A program made the translations under genes and the position numbers. From assembly GCA_025200525.1 (NCBI GenBank), contig CM045760.1, positions 48,131,932 to 48,195,931 on the forward strand: a DNA stretch of 64,000 bases, given 5' to 3'. The notes below the pieces were generated by a model that worked only from the letters and a program-made list of their open reading frames with translations, did no database searches and was not told where the DNA came from. The stretch comes from Camellia lanceoleosa (Eukaryota; Streptophyta; Magnoliopsida; Ericales; Theaceae). Shown here piece by piece: positions 1 through 12,285 of this stretch. Every line of letters begins with the position of its first letter. Within the stretch, counting starts at the first letter, position 1.

Positions 1-690
1 TTAAAAAATTATCACTATTCACCAAAAAAAAATTAATTTTACACAAATTATTACAAACAACTCCGACATCTCGCAGGCACAAAGCTGAGTTTTTTGAAAA
101 AAATTGCATATACAGGGTGCACAAACAACACGGTGTTATTCGGCCTGTGGGGGCCATCACGGGTCCCGTTTTGATAATCTGAACCGTTCAATGTATAGAA
201 CTCATCGAATACTACATGTTTGTAAAAAATCGCGTTTATCAGATATCGCTAACTACATGATCAAATCAGTTTTATATTAAAAAAAAATAGATGGTGTTAT
301 AGTTAACGGTTGAAAAAAAAAACTAATCCGATCAGATAGTTATCGATATCCAATCAACATGATTTTTTACAAAATATAATATTCGACAAGTTTTACACAT
401 TGAACGGTTCAGATTATCAAAACGGGACCCGTACGAGCCCCCACGAGCCAAACAGCACCATCTAATACAATACCCGAAAAGTAGGCAACTATTTTTTCAA
501 GTCAATTCACTATGCCCAGAAGGACGGTCGTACTACCTATGTCTTTATCTTCTCCTACTTACTAATTTATACAATTTTTTAATACATATTTTTTCGTAAA
601 AAGTTAACTCAAACAATCCTATTTTTTTTCTCAATTTTTTAATTCAAAAAATTAAAAAGTGCATTTATTTAGAACACCCCAAACAATCTC
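1..690. repeat. Foldback MITE-like element, copy 1
   Basis: The stretch from about 125 to 235 (ending near ACTACATGTTTG) reads as the reverse complement of about 370 to 470, so the DNA folds into a long imperfect hairpin with an AT-rich loop. The arms contain the phrase AATCTGAACCGTT and its complement. Outside the arms both flanks are runs of AAAAAGTTAAAAAG type and ATTTATTTAGAACACCCC. Related copies lie at 5060-5251 plus 35376-35830 (split by the large retroelement) and at 36861-37158. No coding potential is seen. The superfamily cannot be fixed because a clean target duplication was not found. Confidence 0.6.
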
Positions 691-3600
691 ACGTGGTCTT
701 GCCCTTCTTCTATTGACTTGCTGATGATTTGGTGATTCTCAAGCTCTTGCAAGAATCTAGAAAGGAACATCTGGGAGTGTTTTTGGCAATTCTATAGACA
801 CTGTTGAAGGCAACAAATGACTTAATTATTAATACGAGAGAAATTAAATGTGATGTGATAATAGTTCTATTAGAAAGATCAAAGTAAGGAGGAGATGATA
901 TCAACAGAGACATGAGTCATGCTCATCTTATTTCCTTGTGTAATTTATTTGATTCATTGATTAATTGAGTTGTGTGTCTTTTTTGTTTGCCTTCCGTCTT
1001 ATATGTTGGCACCTAGAAATCTTGCTGGCAAGTATGTAATGCCACTTATGTTTTGATATTTTAGTGTTTTATAGATGCGTGGTTGTTTTGTGTTGAAAAT
1101 ATGCAGTTTGGTTCTTGTTTTGAATTGATCATACTTCTCTCCCCAATTTATACTCATTTTATTAATAAGTTTTTTTGTTGTTAAAAAAAAATAAAAAAAT
1201 AAGAACACATATTGTATATACATAAATTTTCTAAATAGTCATTGTAACTGTGATGTGACCCCGTCCGTAGGGCATGGGGTTCCAACAAGTTAAACAAAAA
1301 TATGCAAAAGATACAATATCTTTGTATCCAAATATATATATATATATATATATCCTACTATATATACTTCTCGAATGATGTACATCATATACACTTTATA
1401 ATTAAAGAAGAAAATACGGTAGCTCTATATTTTATGAGTCATAACCAAAAAAAAATTAGAACCAAACATTACATGAGGCATAATCAAAGATTTCAAAATA
1501 ATATCATAACCAAATATGAAAATTAGTCATAATTAAAAAAAATGATATAATTAGAGATACATATGATAAAAGATATATATTGTAGAATTCACCAAATACA
1601 TCCGGATCCCGATTTAGAGACTTATTTAAGGTCCTAACTAATATTATGTTTTTTAACCTCGTTAACCTCATTCATCAACAATGCTAGTTGCCCAAATTTT
1701 AGTCCAATTTTTATACAAAAAAATTAGTGTGTGACTAAAGTTGATTTTACATACGGATAGTGAGTTATATTTAGGGTAAATGCTATTAACCTCACATAAT
1801 TTATCAAATGTCTCACATAGGTGCGGAACCCATCCAAACTCACATGTGTGTAGGTCCCACACTCATGTGAGAGGTTTGATAAAATATTTAATAGATTATT
1901 TAGAGTCCTTAACATTCCTCTATATTTAGACATTTTTTAGGAGTTGATTATTTTAATTGACTTTTTAATTTTTTATGAAAACATGTAAAAAAGCAAAGAA
2001 AGTGACCAGCCGGCTTCGGCTCAAATAAGGCAAAGCTGCCACTTTGGACCCCAAAAATGGTCCAATAAAAAGGCCTCAATTTTTTTTAGCTATTATATAA
2101 GTCCACAAAAAAAATCCACCTGATTTTGAAAAATTCCAATAAAATTTGTTAAAAATTCAAAACTAATAATTGGTTGATGTGGTGAATTATTTAAAACACA
2201 TGGATGATTATTTTTATTGGCAAAAATTAAAAAATTGATTGATGTAGTGAATTATTTTAAATTAATGGATAGTTATTTCTCAAATTTATAGATTGTATAT
2301 AAAATACAATTCATTATACCATTTATATTTGTTTCTCATGAAAGAAACCTCTTAAATTTAAAATTGATTGAATTTTGTATCAGTCAACTATGTCACAAGA
2401 AAGATTGAATATATTAACAATTTAATCAATTAAAAATAATTAGTTAATAAGTTGAATTATATAATTTTTATTAGCAATTTTATAGTTAAAAATATGATAA
2501 GAGTGATGTTTAAGCATATAGTTTGTTCCACTTTTTATTTTAGTACTTCAACTTAAATTATTTTAGTTTTTTTTATTATAAACTTTTTATATATTTAAAT
2601 AAATTTTAATAATTATATATATTATCAAAATTTAAATATTTAACTTTTGATGATAATATTTTTTTTTTAATATGTAAAAGTTCCCATAAAAAGATTTCGT
2701 TTTGGGTCTCAAAATGTTAGAGCCAGCGGTGAGTAATGTGACTGGTAAAAAAAACTTATCAACATATAAGAGTGATGTTAGAAATCTTAAAAATTTTATT
2801 AAATTTTTTATTAAATGTTATGGAATTTATATAAGATTTATATGATGTAAGTCTCATATTCATATAAGATAGTTAATAATAAATTTGATAAAATTTTTTA
2901 GATTTTTAATATTTTCCTTAACAAAAATGCTTGAGACCACTAATTAATGGTGACAATCCAGTGCCACAGTGTTGCGGTGCCTGATTTTTTTTTTTTTTCA
3001 CCTCATTAATTGTGATTTAGTAGTACCAAATTAGTGATACCAATCACTATTGATTTCTTAAGGGTGTTTTGAGAATTTAGTAAAAAGTTAATTTTTTGAC
3101 TTTTTTAACTTATTTTGTCTTTTTATGGATAAGTTATGTGAGAGGTGATGTGGCTCAAAATTAATAAAAAGTTAGAAACTGACTTTTTACCAATTTTCCA
3201 AAAGAACACTTAGGCCTTGTTTAGGAATAGGCCTTTTTTAGTAATTTTTTAACTTTTTGACTAAAATATAATATAAAGAAAATTAGTATATTTAGAATGA
3301 ATTTTTAACTTTTTATAAAAAAATGTGTAAAAAGTAAAGAGAAAAGAGAATTTTTGATTTTTTTACATAAATTATTAATTTTTTAATTTTTTTAAAAACT
3401 TTTTAACTTTTTAATTAAAATAATTAAATTGTCAAACGAAAACTTAATATAAACCATCAAAGCACGCACGTTGGATATTGAGACAAACATCAATCATCAA
3501 TAAATAAAAAATGAGTACACAAAATATCAAAATAAAGAAAGATATGTTTGGTTTGTGTTTGAGAGATGTGTTTTAGAGATAAAAAGTACGAAAACATGTT

Positions 3601-3959
3601 TGGTTTGGTTTTTTTCAAAAGATGTTTTGGAAAATGATTTTGAGAGAGAGTTTTGGAAAAAGTGATTGATTTGATATGTGTGAGAGAGAGATTTGTTTGA
3701 AAAACTTGTTTGGTTTACAAGTTTTGAGAAATTTTTTTGGGAAAATTTGTTTGGTTTGATTCCTTTTAAAAACTTATTTGTAGAGAAAATTTTTTCAAAA
3801 AATCAAACCAAACGAGCCCAAAGCCTCTATCCAAAAACAAGAAAGACAAATGCAATCATCTCGTACTACTCCTGACCAACCGAAAGAAAAACAAAAGCCT
3901 AATGGGAAACAGATGTGAAAACACACCACTAGAACACGTTTCATTGGTCCATCACACTG
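691..3959. other. AT-rich intergenic DNA, no gene seen
   Basis: Only short ORFs without recognisable motifs occur here. There is a TA microsatellite at about 1331-1353. A short foldback lies around 1795-1885, where ATCAAATGTCTCACAT pairs imperfectly with ATGTGAGAGGTTTGAT; similar structures recur near 2790-2910 and 41430-41545. The strand is rich in T/A homopolymers. I see no tRNA, rRNA or conserved coding segment. Confidence 0.6.
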
Positions 3960-4330
3960 CAGAGTCTTTTGGAAAGGAATAAAGCTTGGGAGCTCGAAAT
4001 CGAGCTCCCCCGAATCCCTCGAAATTCAGGAGGGAGAGAGAGAGAGAGAGAAGATCGGGGAAGAGGAGGAAGAGAAGAGAGGGGAAGAAGCTCGTCGGCC
4101 GGCGTCGCCTCTAAATCGCCGGCGTCGTCAAGTAGCTCGTCATGCCTCAGCCTCTAGCCCTCCCCCTCCCCCTCCCCCTCCCCTTCTCTTCTTCTTCTTC
4201 TCTTCTCTTCTCTTCTCTTCTCTGCGTCTGAAATGGAAAAAAAAAAAATACGAAACGACATCGTTTCGGGGGATTCAGGGGATTCGGGGGAAGGGGATTC
4301 AAGCTACCAATCAAAACTGTTTGGAAAGCT
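3960..4330. repeat. GA/CT-rich inverted-repeat element, copy 1
   Basis: It begins with GGAATAAAGCTTGGGAGCTC, continues with CCCCCGAATCCC, a GAGAGA tract, a GC-rich middle, CCCTCC and CTTCT tracts, and ends with a near-palindrome CGAAACGACATCGTTTCG followed by GGGGATTCGGGGG. The start and end match the ends of 36245-36615, so both are copies of one family. The arginine/serine-rich ORF at 3969-4157 is a by-product of the GA tract and is not called as a gene. Confidence 0.55.
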
Positions 4331-5251
4331 ATTAAAAATCACCTTCTATCTTTTTTATTCATTTTGAGTCACATTATTTCTCACATAAATTATTTATAAA
4401 AAAATAAAATAAGTTAAAAAAATTAAAAAGTCAACTTTTTACTAATTTCTCAAAACACTCCTAGAGCCCCTTTCAACAAGTTGGCTATTTTAATAAATTA
4501 TTTTAATTTTTAATTATTTTAGTAGGTTAAAATAATTATATTTAAAAAGATTATTAAAAAAAAATTATAATTAGATATGATGTTTGTAAGAGAAAAAATA
4601 AAATAATTATAAATTTAATATGATATTTTGTATTATTAATTATTTTAATATATTTTATCTGTTTTGATATTTTAACATATTTTGTATTATTGTTAATATG
4701 ATATTCTGTTATGATATTAAATTTTAACATAAATTTAACATTTTACCTGTTAGTGTTCTTTTGAAAGCCAAAAAATCTTCTTTCCAAGCATAAAAAAGGA
4801 GCAATCATAAGTCATTAAATCATATCAAACAATAACTCAAAAAATTGTAACAACTAAAGGTATCAATTAGCAACAATTAAAATTATATCCATTATTATCA
4901 ATATTAGTGATCTGATACCTTATAATAATTTTTTGATTATTTAATTATTTTCACTTATGGACAAGTGAGACCTAAGAACAACTATTCACATTGTTTGGTT
5001 TTACTTTTTTGAGTTAATTTTTAAAATTTTGGACTGGTTTGGTATACCTCAAAAAATTTAAAAAGTTAAAAACTTACTAAAAAAGTTAAAAAGTTATCAC
5101 TATTCACAAAAAAAAAATATATGAAAATTTTAATTTTACACAAAATTATTACAAATAACTCTGATGTCCCCACAAACACAGAGCTGACTTTTTTTGAAAA
5201 AATTGTACAGGTGGGGTGCACAAACAACACGGTATTGTTCAACCCGGGGGC
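4331..5251. other. AT-rich DNA ending in the left part of a split MITE
   Basis: No gene is seen. From about 5060 the sequence matches the first 150 bases of the window (AAAAAGTTATCACTATTCAC, then GTGCACAAACAACACGGT). It is the left piece of a second foldback MITE copy, interrupted at 5251 by the Ty3/gypsy element and resuming at 35376. The last five bases (5247-5251, GGGGC) are the left target-site duplication of that element. Confidence 0.65.
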
Positions 5252-5959
5252 TATAGACACCCCATTTTTGACCGACCTTAAGACTCAGACGTCACCGATT
5301 GAACGCTTAGTGATGTTGCATATCGTGCTTGTTCCAAAGTCTCAGAATCTCGGCCGCAAGCCTTGCCTCCGGACTTTCGAGCTTTTCTGTGCTTTGCCTC
5401 GGTTTGCGAACCAGACCCCATTTTCTCTGTTTTCTCTTCCTGAAGGGACGGAGAGGTCTCGTAGATCATCTCTCAGTGGCCGTAGGCTACGTTTCATTGT
5501 CGTAGGCCATTTTTCCCATTTCGGAGCCCGGTTCTTGGTTTTCAGAGCCGCCGGCCGTGTGCCTCAATTCGGGACCGCTTAACCACCTCCGTTTGCTCCG
5601 GTTTTTGGCATACATCTTATTTACTCCCTTTTGAGGGACACTGTGGTCCGAGAAACCAACTTCGTGGTCGAACACCACCTCCGATTATATGATCGATTTG
5701 AGGCCCAGTTGCGTGTTTCGGCCCCCGAACCTTCAATTTGCATCGGTTTGGGTTCATTTTTGGCAGGGACATTATTTTCATTATTGGGAAGCTTGTAGAA
5801 GGGTGGGAGGCCAGCAATTGTTCTGAAAAAGCCAGCTTTATCCCTTCATCGCTCTCCGTCGCCCGTTTTCCTCGCTAGAAAACTAATGTTGACCATTCCT
5901 GGGCCACTTTCTTTGGCCCTCAACCACATATTTGTGTTGTACACACTTGGGAGGCCACC

Positions 5960-6200
5960 AATATGTCATGGCCGGCCAACAATTGTTCCTGACCCTTTTG
6001 AACCCTTTGAAAAGTTGGGTTTTCTCTCTTCTGGTTCACATTTTCAGGGTTTCAACCACATAGTTGTGTTGTGCACACATGGGAGGCCACCAATGTGGGT
6101 GGCCGGCCAGCTTTCTCTGCTTGACCCTTTTGACCCTAGCTGGCCGGCCAGGGGAGTTGGCCGGGCGGCCACTAAGCTCTCTAAAACTGGCCGGCCATGC
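5960..6200 (+). promoter_or_regulatory. GGCCGGCC box cluster in LTR U3
   Basis: The 8-bp palindrome GGCCGGCC occurs near 5971, 6100, 6142 and 6190, with a one-base variant (GGCCGGGCGGCC) at about 6160. The cluster lies roughly 120-360 bp upstream of the LTR TATA box. The same box type forms clusters in the 3' LTR (about 31405-31640), in the nested solo LTR (about 16318-16550) and upstream of both antisense genes. A promoter-element role is inferred from position and recurrence. Confidence 0.5.
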
Positions 6201-6320
6201 TCCCCTTAGCTGGTTCCGTACAGATACACCCTCCTTTTCCCCCCAGATTCTGTATCCGATGGGGGGACTTTTGGGGGGGAAATTTGAATTTCATTTTTCC
6301 CTCTTTCTCCGCTCCTTTGC

Positions 6321-6330
6321 CTATATAACA
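6321..6330 (+). promoter_or_regulatory. LTR TATA box
   Basis: CTATATAACA follows a pyrimidine-rich stretch and precedes the presumed start of the R region. The same box is at 31761-31770 in the 3' LTR. No equally clear TATA box was found in the nested solo LTR. Confidence 0.6.
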
Positions 6331-6589
6331 AGCACCTCCACCTGTGTTTTAGAGGTTAGAAAAATTTGTTTTAAGGCTCTTGCATTCAATCTCTCTCCCT
6401 CTCTACTCCAAGCATCAAAACCCCTTAAGTCCTACACCATTTTACACTACAACTCATAGCACCATACCTCCAACATCCATTCCAGCAACTTCAGGCTGTC
6501 TTCCAGAGGTTAAGAGCTCCCAAACCTGGTCCAAAAGCTGTTGAAGCTTGGTTCTACAAGGGTAAGTTCCATCTTCTCTCTTTTAAGCT

Positions 6590-7260
6590 TATTTTTGCAT
6601 GCTTTCCTAGCCTTTGTTGCTTGCATTTTTGGGCTCCGACCCAAACTGTAAATAGTCATATTTTGAGCCACTTTTCATGTTTGATCAAGGACCTCTTGCT
6701 GTTTGAGGTCTCCTACTATCACTTGTCTCTTTAACTCTCTTTTAGGCCTTTTTTTGCATAGTATTTTAGGCCTATTTGTGAGCCGTTTTGGACTTAGTCA
6801 TAAACTGTAAAATATCTTTTTTTGAGCCCCTCTTCAACATTATTGAAGGTCCCTCCTCTGTTTGAGGACGGAAGCAACCACTTATCTCTTTATCCCTCTT
6901 TTAGGCCTTTTTCTTGCATGATAGTTTAGCCTCACTTGTGTTTATTTTCGTGGCTTGATGTAAACTGTAAAGTGCCTTGTTTTGAGCCCCTCTTCAACTT
7001 TGTTGAAGGGATCTTTGCCATTTGGGGCCAGCTTCTGTCCGTTATCTCTTTTCTCTTGTTTAGGGCCATTTTTGTGTGATAGATTAGACCTATTTGTATT
7101 CATTTTTGGGACTTGTTATAAACTGGAAAAAGGCTTTTTTTGACATTATTTTCATGTTTCATTAAGGGCACTTTTTTATTTGAGGTTACATACTTCCTTA
7201 TATGCTTGATTCCCTCTTATTTTGAGCCTTACACCCTAGCCCTTGTTGCATGCCTTGTTT
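6590..7260 (+). repeat. Degenerate ~160-bp tandem repeats inside the LTR
   Basis: The phrase AAACTGTA/AAACTGGA recurs at about 6643, 6802, 6962 and 7130, each followed by TTTTGAGCCCCTCTTCAAC and GAAGG-type sequence. The period is 159-168 bp. The 3' LTR and the solo LTR (about 16980-17640) contain the same array, so it is an ancestral property of the LTR family. Confidence 0.7.
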
Positions 7261-9949
7261 GACCTTCTAGACACTGGAATCCAGTGGATTTCCAGTGGCT
7301 TTGATGCTATTTTGAGCCTCCAAATTAGTGGGGGGTGAACCCCTCTCACCTTGACTTGTTTGGTGGCCATTTTGGCCTTCCAAAGCGACCCCATCTTGCA
7401 TACTTCTTAGTCACATTCTAGGGTCAATTTGTTGAGTTTCAGGACTACCATATTTGATTTTCAAAGTTGGTTTGGGGCTGCCACATGTCTATCTTGTATA
7501 TGCTTAAGAATCCCTTTGTATACCCTCTAAAGGAACCCCTCATTTGTGCATGTGTTGGCTGTATTTCCATGGTTATTTGGGCTTATTTTGGCATGCTTTA
7601 TTCACTAATTTTTTTTGGTTTGGTGAGTGCTCACTTGCTTCATGTACTTGCCATGTAATCCATGTTTGATAGTCAAAATTGCATGCTAATTTTAGCCAGC
7701 TTGCTAGCACTTTTTGGCCACACTTTAAACTGGAAAAGTTCATATTTTGGGACTGCCTTGACTCTATCTTCATGCTTCATGTTCAAATAATGCATGCTTT
7801 GTATAGCTATAAGTCATTCCATGTGCCTAGTTTTGAGTTTCGGGTCTCATCTCATGCATCGGGTGCCATATTGCCATGCTTCGGGGCTGTTTAGCATCAT
7901 GTTTTAGTGCTGAAATTTTCTTGTTTGCATATCATGTTTCATGCCTTACCATGCTTTGGTAGAGTGGCATTCGTACCTTAGGTTCGATCCTCGGTTTGCG
8001 TGCATGTGTGCACGTATCTCGAGTGTCTCATTTCCATCTCATGGCCTCCTATGTGAGCATGGCTAAGGTCCACTTGTGGTGGTGTAAGTCCATTATGCAT
8101 TGTGTATGCCATTTCATTTCATAGCATTGCGTTTGCTAGGTTGTATGTTAGCGCATTGTGTATGCCATGTTACCTCGTGCATCGTGTATGCCATTTCATA
8201 GCATTGTGCATGTTAGGTTGTATCTTAGTCGCATTCATGCATGTCATGCATATTGCATTGTGTTTAGGATAGGAGTTAGCCCGAGCACGGGAAACGAGGT
8301 ACGTTTCGTACTCCGAGTGACGGAACGTGTCTCAATTCCCCAGTCGCCGACACTCCGGATTACCCGTGATGGAGTTTAGGTCTTGTTGTGTTTATGTGTG
8401 CATTCATTTCATATTAAGTCGTGCAACTCGACTCCCCGGCCATCATGCATTGAGATGCGTGACTGGTGGCACGAGGATCGAGGACTACACTCCCTGAAGA
8501 GTAGTCAAGCATACATATGTGAAAATACATTGCCATGCCCCTTTCCTGCTCTCTGTTGCAGCAAATCAAGAATCAGCAGCCTTTCGGAGCTTGGCGCGCT
8601 TTCCAAGAACAATTGCAAACAGAGGCTAATTGGGGCATCACAGTGGATTTCCGCGCAAAGGCAACCCGAACATGCATCATTCGTTATCCGGAGTAGAGTC
8701 AAGGCAGTCCCTGGCTTGCATGCCAATTTATTGCTTTCCTAGTTAAGTTTGTTAATTAATTAGGACTTTGTATTTATTCGGACTGTACTATTTATGCGGG
8801 ACTGTATTATTTGTTTGGACCCTCTGCGCGAGGGCAATATTGTAATAAGTGTGCGTGTGTGTGATGTATGTCTTCCAACCCCACGTCTTTCTCCCTTTTA
8901 TTTACCAGCTTATGATGGTTAGATTAGGGCATGTTTCAATTAGCATACAGTATGATAGCATGTTTGCATTCATTCATCTATTTTGCATGCATCGGGCTCG
9001 GCGCATCATAACTTACTACATTGTATTTCAATTCCAAGTTGGGTACTTGTTAGCTATAGCATCCCATATACCATGTTTAGAGTAGCCGAGCCTGCTATAG
9101 TTGCATTATTGCATGTGTTGCATTAGGCATTTCTGTACAGTTAGGATCATGCATTGATTTCTAATTAGCTTCTGTTTTGGCTTGGAGTACTCGGTGAGTT
9201 TTTATGCTTTAGCATCCTTGCATGTGTGTGAGTGACTGCCATGATAGCATGCTTACCATGAGGCTATTTGCTTATATGATATAACTGCCTGAATGCCTGT
9301 GGGTAAAGGTTGGGTTATTTGGATTGGAACAAATCATCAACTGCGAGTTTTAAGCCCACTAGATAGTGGCAAAACCATGCTTTCTAAGCCCACCCGAGGG
9401 TGGCAAAATCTTCATTTTTAAGCCTACTTGCGAGTAGCAAACTGTTTTTCAAAAACATGAGATGTTTTCGTTCCAATTCAGGCGATCCAGTCTATACTTG
9501 TATGCTGCGCGCATCACATAGTAAATCTAGGCTAATAACCGAAATAAGAACGCATAATGTTTTCAAAACTAGATATCATAGTTAGTAGAGGCCGATTTTT
9601 GATCGGGCGAGCGGGGGTGCTCACGAAGTGACCTTCCCTAATCGTACCCAAGTTCCGAGCCGAGGCAACTTTGGTGATGACGGACACGCGGCCTTAGACA
9701 AACGAGTCAGGGTTTCCTAAATTTCCCCAAAAATAAAATATTTAGGTGGCGACTCTATATCTGGCAAAGCAGTCCATGTTTGGCACTTCTTTCAAAAAAT
9801 TTGTTTTCTCAAAACGATTTGCCGGATTTGGACTCTTTGGTTCAGATTAAGAATCGTGACAATTAGAGTCATTGAATTGTAGTAACCCCAAAACGAACGG
9901 AACGGGGGACTCATTCCCTCCTGAGGTGTTCGGGGACATCTACAGTTTC

Positions 9950-9968
9950 TGGCGGCTCTGCTGGGGAT
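9950..9968 (+). other. Primer binding site
   Basis: TGGCGGCTCTGCTGGGGAT starts five bases after the LTR end. It begins with the TGG expected opposite a tRNA CCA end and resembles the PBS of Tat/Ogre elements, usually assigned to tRNA-Arg. The tRNA assignment is from memory of that group. Confidence 0.7.
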
Positions 9969-10903
9969 TTAGAGAACTTGACTCGAGCTCATGATATCTG
10001 GTTTTGACTACACTTGTGTGTTTCTTTGCATTGCATTTGCATTGGTGCACCTAGGACACTGTGTTTGCCATCTGCTATTCCTGAGCGGTTTGCCAGAGGC
10101 TGCGACCCATAAGGCTTACTTCACGGCTCTGCCGATGATGGGAACACAAACCCGGTTTTACCAGGCACCCTTTTGACCATTCGACCTAGTGCATATTCGA
10201 ATCAGAGTGACCATCCCAAACTAGGACAAAGTTGCTTACGATATAGGTTGTTTGAAACATTGCGTCATGTAGTGAAACCCTAGCTCCTGACAAAATAGGA
10301 CAGGGAAACCCTATCCTAACATAGGGGTGTTTTGGTTCTCACTTATCTGTTATGTGCTTTTAGAGTGTGTCTCTACAGGGAATGCATGTATCAGTTTATG
10401 AGTTTGGGCATCAGGCCTGCGGGCATCAGTCAGTGTTTCAGAATTAGTTATCTGCAGGTATCGGATTCATTTTTCGGGGACAGTGATTCAGGGATAAAAA
10501 TAAGTGTTTGGGGACCGTGTGTTGTTATGCCCAGCCGTGTGTTGTATATTTATTTTATGCTATTATGCTGTTCATTTATCTGGTTGTTTATTTCCTTATT
10601 GCTTTATTTATCTTTTTGCTAGGACAGTTTTAGCACAATTGCTTCAAACCCAGCAGATATTCCCCAAGCACTTTGGACAAGAGGTCGTCGGCTCAATCGA
10701 TCTGAGGATCTGGTTGACGGACAACCAGTGTTCCATTCTCTACCACCAGTTATCAGAAGGAGGCCGAGAAGGCACAGTGTGTCTGAGTAGAGGTTACCAG
10801 AGCAGTGGTCTACCCTAGCAGTGAACAGTCGGGCTGAGATTCCAGTTTCTGCCATAGAGATACACATACCAGTCGAACAAGAAGATCGCCAAAATATGGC
10901 GGG
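9969..10903 (+). other. Untranslated leader of the Tat element
   Basis: Between PBS and the first gag-like codons there is about 0.9 kb with only short ORFs. The extra ORF1 that Ogre elements carry upstream of gag is not recognisable here, which argues for a Retand/Tat-like rather than strict Ogre layout. Confidence 0.5.
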
Positions 10904-11176
10904 ATGGAAGAAATGATCGCCAACTCAAGAGAGTATGAGACAGATGCAGAGGAGGACGCTGCGAAGTTCACTAAACAATGTGCCACAATCATGGCCCAAC
11001 AAAGTGAGCTAATTACTCGGCCCAAAGAAGAAGAGCATCACCTCACATCCAAACCTCTCACCGGGGTCCAGCATCTGAGCAAACACCAACCGTCCAGAAT
11101 GTCCTACCAAACATCCAAAACACCTTACCAAATGTCTAGAACATCCAGGAGGACACAAACCTTCCAACGGGGCTAG
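10904..11176 (+). pseudogene. Probable N-terminal gag remnant
   Basis: A 90-codon open stretch, acidic then Gln/Ser/Thr-rich, immediately precedes the conserved gag domain but lies in another reading frame and ends at a TAG. In Tat-clade elements a low-complexity region of this composition precedes the conserved gag block, so it is probably the gag N terminus cut off by a frameshift. No domain can be named from this piece alone. Confidence 0.4.
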
Positions 11177-11238
11177 CTCCGTCCCTATTTCCACCTCAAC
11201 TGTCCAAGACCCATACACCTGCCAACCACCCGGACTCT

Positions 11239-12285
11239 CCCTTCGAGTTCGAAATAGACCCTACAGCACTAAAATTGAGCAAGCTCAAGAAGCTATTCAA
11301 AAAATCCCATGGGGTAAAAGCTATTCCAGATATCGATGACGGATATACCGATATGGCTGTGACATTACCGAATAGATTCAAAATGCCGCAGATTGGTCGC
11401 TTCAACGGATCTGGTGATCCCATGGTTCACCTCCGACTATTCTCAGATATACTACGACCAATGGGCCTAACCAGACCCCAGAAGCTTTCGCTATTTGGCC
11501 GAACCCTGTTGGGAGTGGCCGCTATCTGGTATGCGAAGTTGGAGGACGATGTCAAGCGGAGTTGGGACGAAATGGCTGAGGCCTTTGTTGCGCAATACTC
11601 TTACAACACCCAAATTGAGATTACCACTCGTGATCTCGAAACAACAAGGCAGGAGCCCAAAGAAAGTTTCTCGGATTTCGTGACCCGGTGGAGGGCGAAG
11701 GCCTCGATGATGACTTTAAGGCCCACCGATAAGGACCAGATCAGGATGATTATGCGCAATCTCCAGCCGAAACTGATGCAAAAGATGATTGTACTCCCCT
11801 TCCCCAACTTTCCGGATCTGCACGAGATGGGGGTACAAATTGAAGATGCAATGAAACAAGGTCTGATTGACCAAGACAGGGAGCAACCCCGGAGAACTTT
11901 TAACCGCAACAACAACGCAGGCCCGAGTGGCACTGCAACTGTAAGGACTTCGGAGGTTAGCATGGTCGCCACCATTCCCCCTCCCCTTCCAAGGCCTATG
12001 GCAGCCACACCCTTCTCCGGTGCATCCAGAAGCAGTACGCAGACCACTAAATACCAACCCAGAGGCCAAAGAACCTTCACCCCATTGTACATACCCCTGT
12101 CCAAAGCTCTAGGGGTCTTAATCAGAAAAGGGCATCTAAAACCCCTAGAGCCGAGGCAGTTACCAAATCCACTTCCCTCCACTCACAACCCAGCCAAGTA
12201 TTGTGCATATCACCAGCAACACGGTCATGACACCGACCAATGCTTCAGGTTGCGTCATGAGATTCAGGATCTCATTGACAAATAG
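11239..12285 (+). pseudogene. gag: gag capsid region of the Tat element
   Basis: Conserved Tat-clade Gag in frame 1. It opens with FEFEIDPTAL and SKLKKLFKK, then GYTDMAVTLPNRFKMPQI, GSGDPMVHLRLFSDILRPMG and an RWRAKASMM segment (retrotrans_gag-type capsid core). Near 12199-12243 lies a His/Cys block (CAYHQQHGHDTDQC) that stands in for a zinc knuckle in this clade. The protein would assemble the virus-like particle. The frame runs from 11239 without an ATG at the expected place and ends in TAG (12283-12285), after which the same frame continues. That stop is most simply a mutated CAG or AAG, so this copy makes no complete Gag-Pol. Confidence 0.85.

Larger units (their letters stand above)
5252..9944 (+). 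repeat. 5' LTR of the Tat-clade element (4693 bp)
   Basis: It starts TATAGACACCCC where the other two LTRs start TGTAGACACCCC, so the terminal TG has become TA; it ends in GACATCTACA. It aligns along its whole length with 30695-35375. It contains GGCCGGCC boxes (5960-6200), a TATA box (6321-6330), about four 160-bp degenerate internal repeats (6590-7260), GCATTGTGTATGCC-type repeats (about 8090-8250) and the block GGTGGCGACTC near its end. Short ORFs within it have no recognisable product. Mismatches to the 3' LTR are unevenly spread: 20 in the first 230 bases, 4 in 8521-8760. Confidence 0.93.

Noticed and set aside
3969..4157. Arg/Glu/Ser-rich small ORF
   Set aside because: Derived from GA microsatellite sequence in a repeat that recurs at 36245-36615 without a conserved frame.
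5121..5582. 153-codon frame
   Set aside because: It crosses the MITE/LTR border, so it cannot be an ancestral gene.
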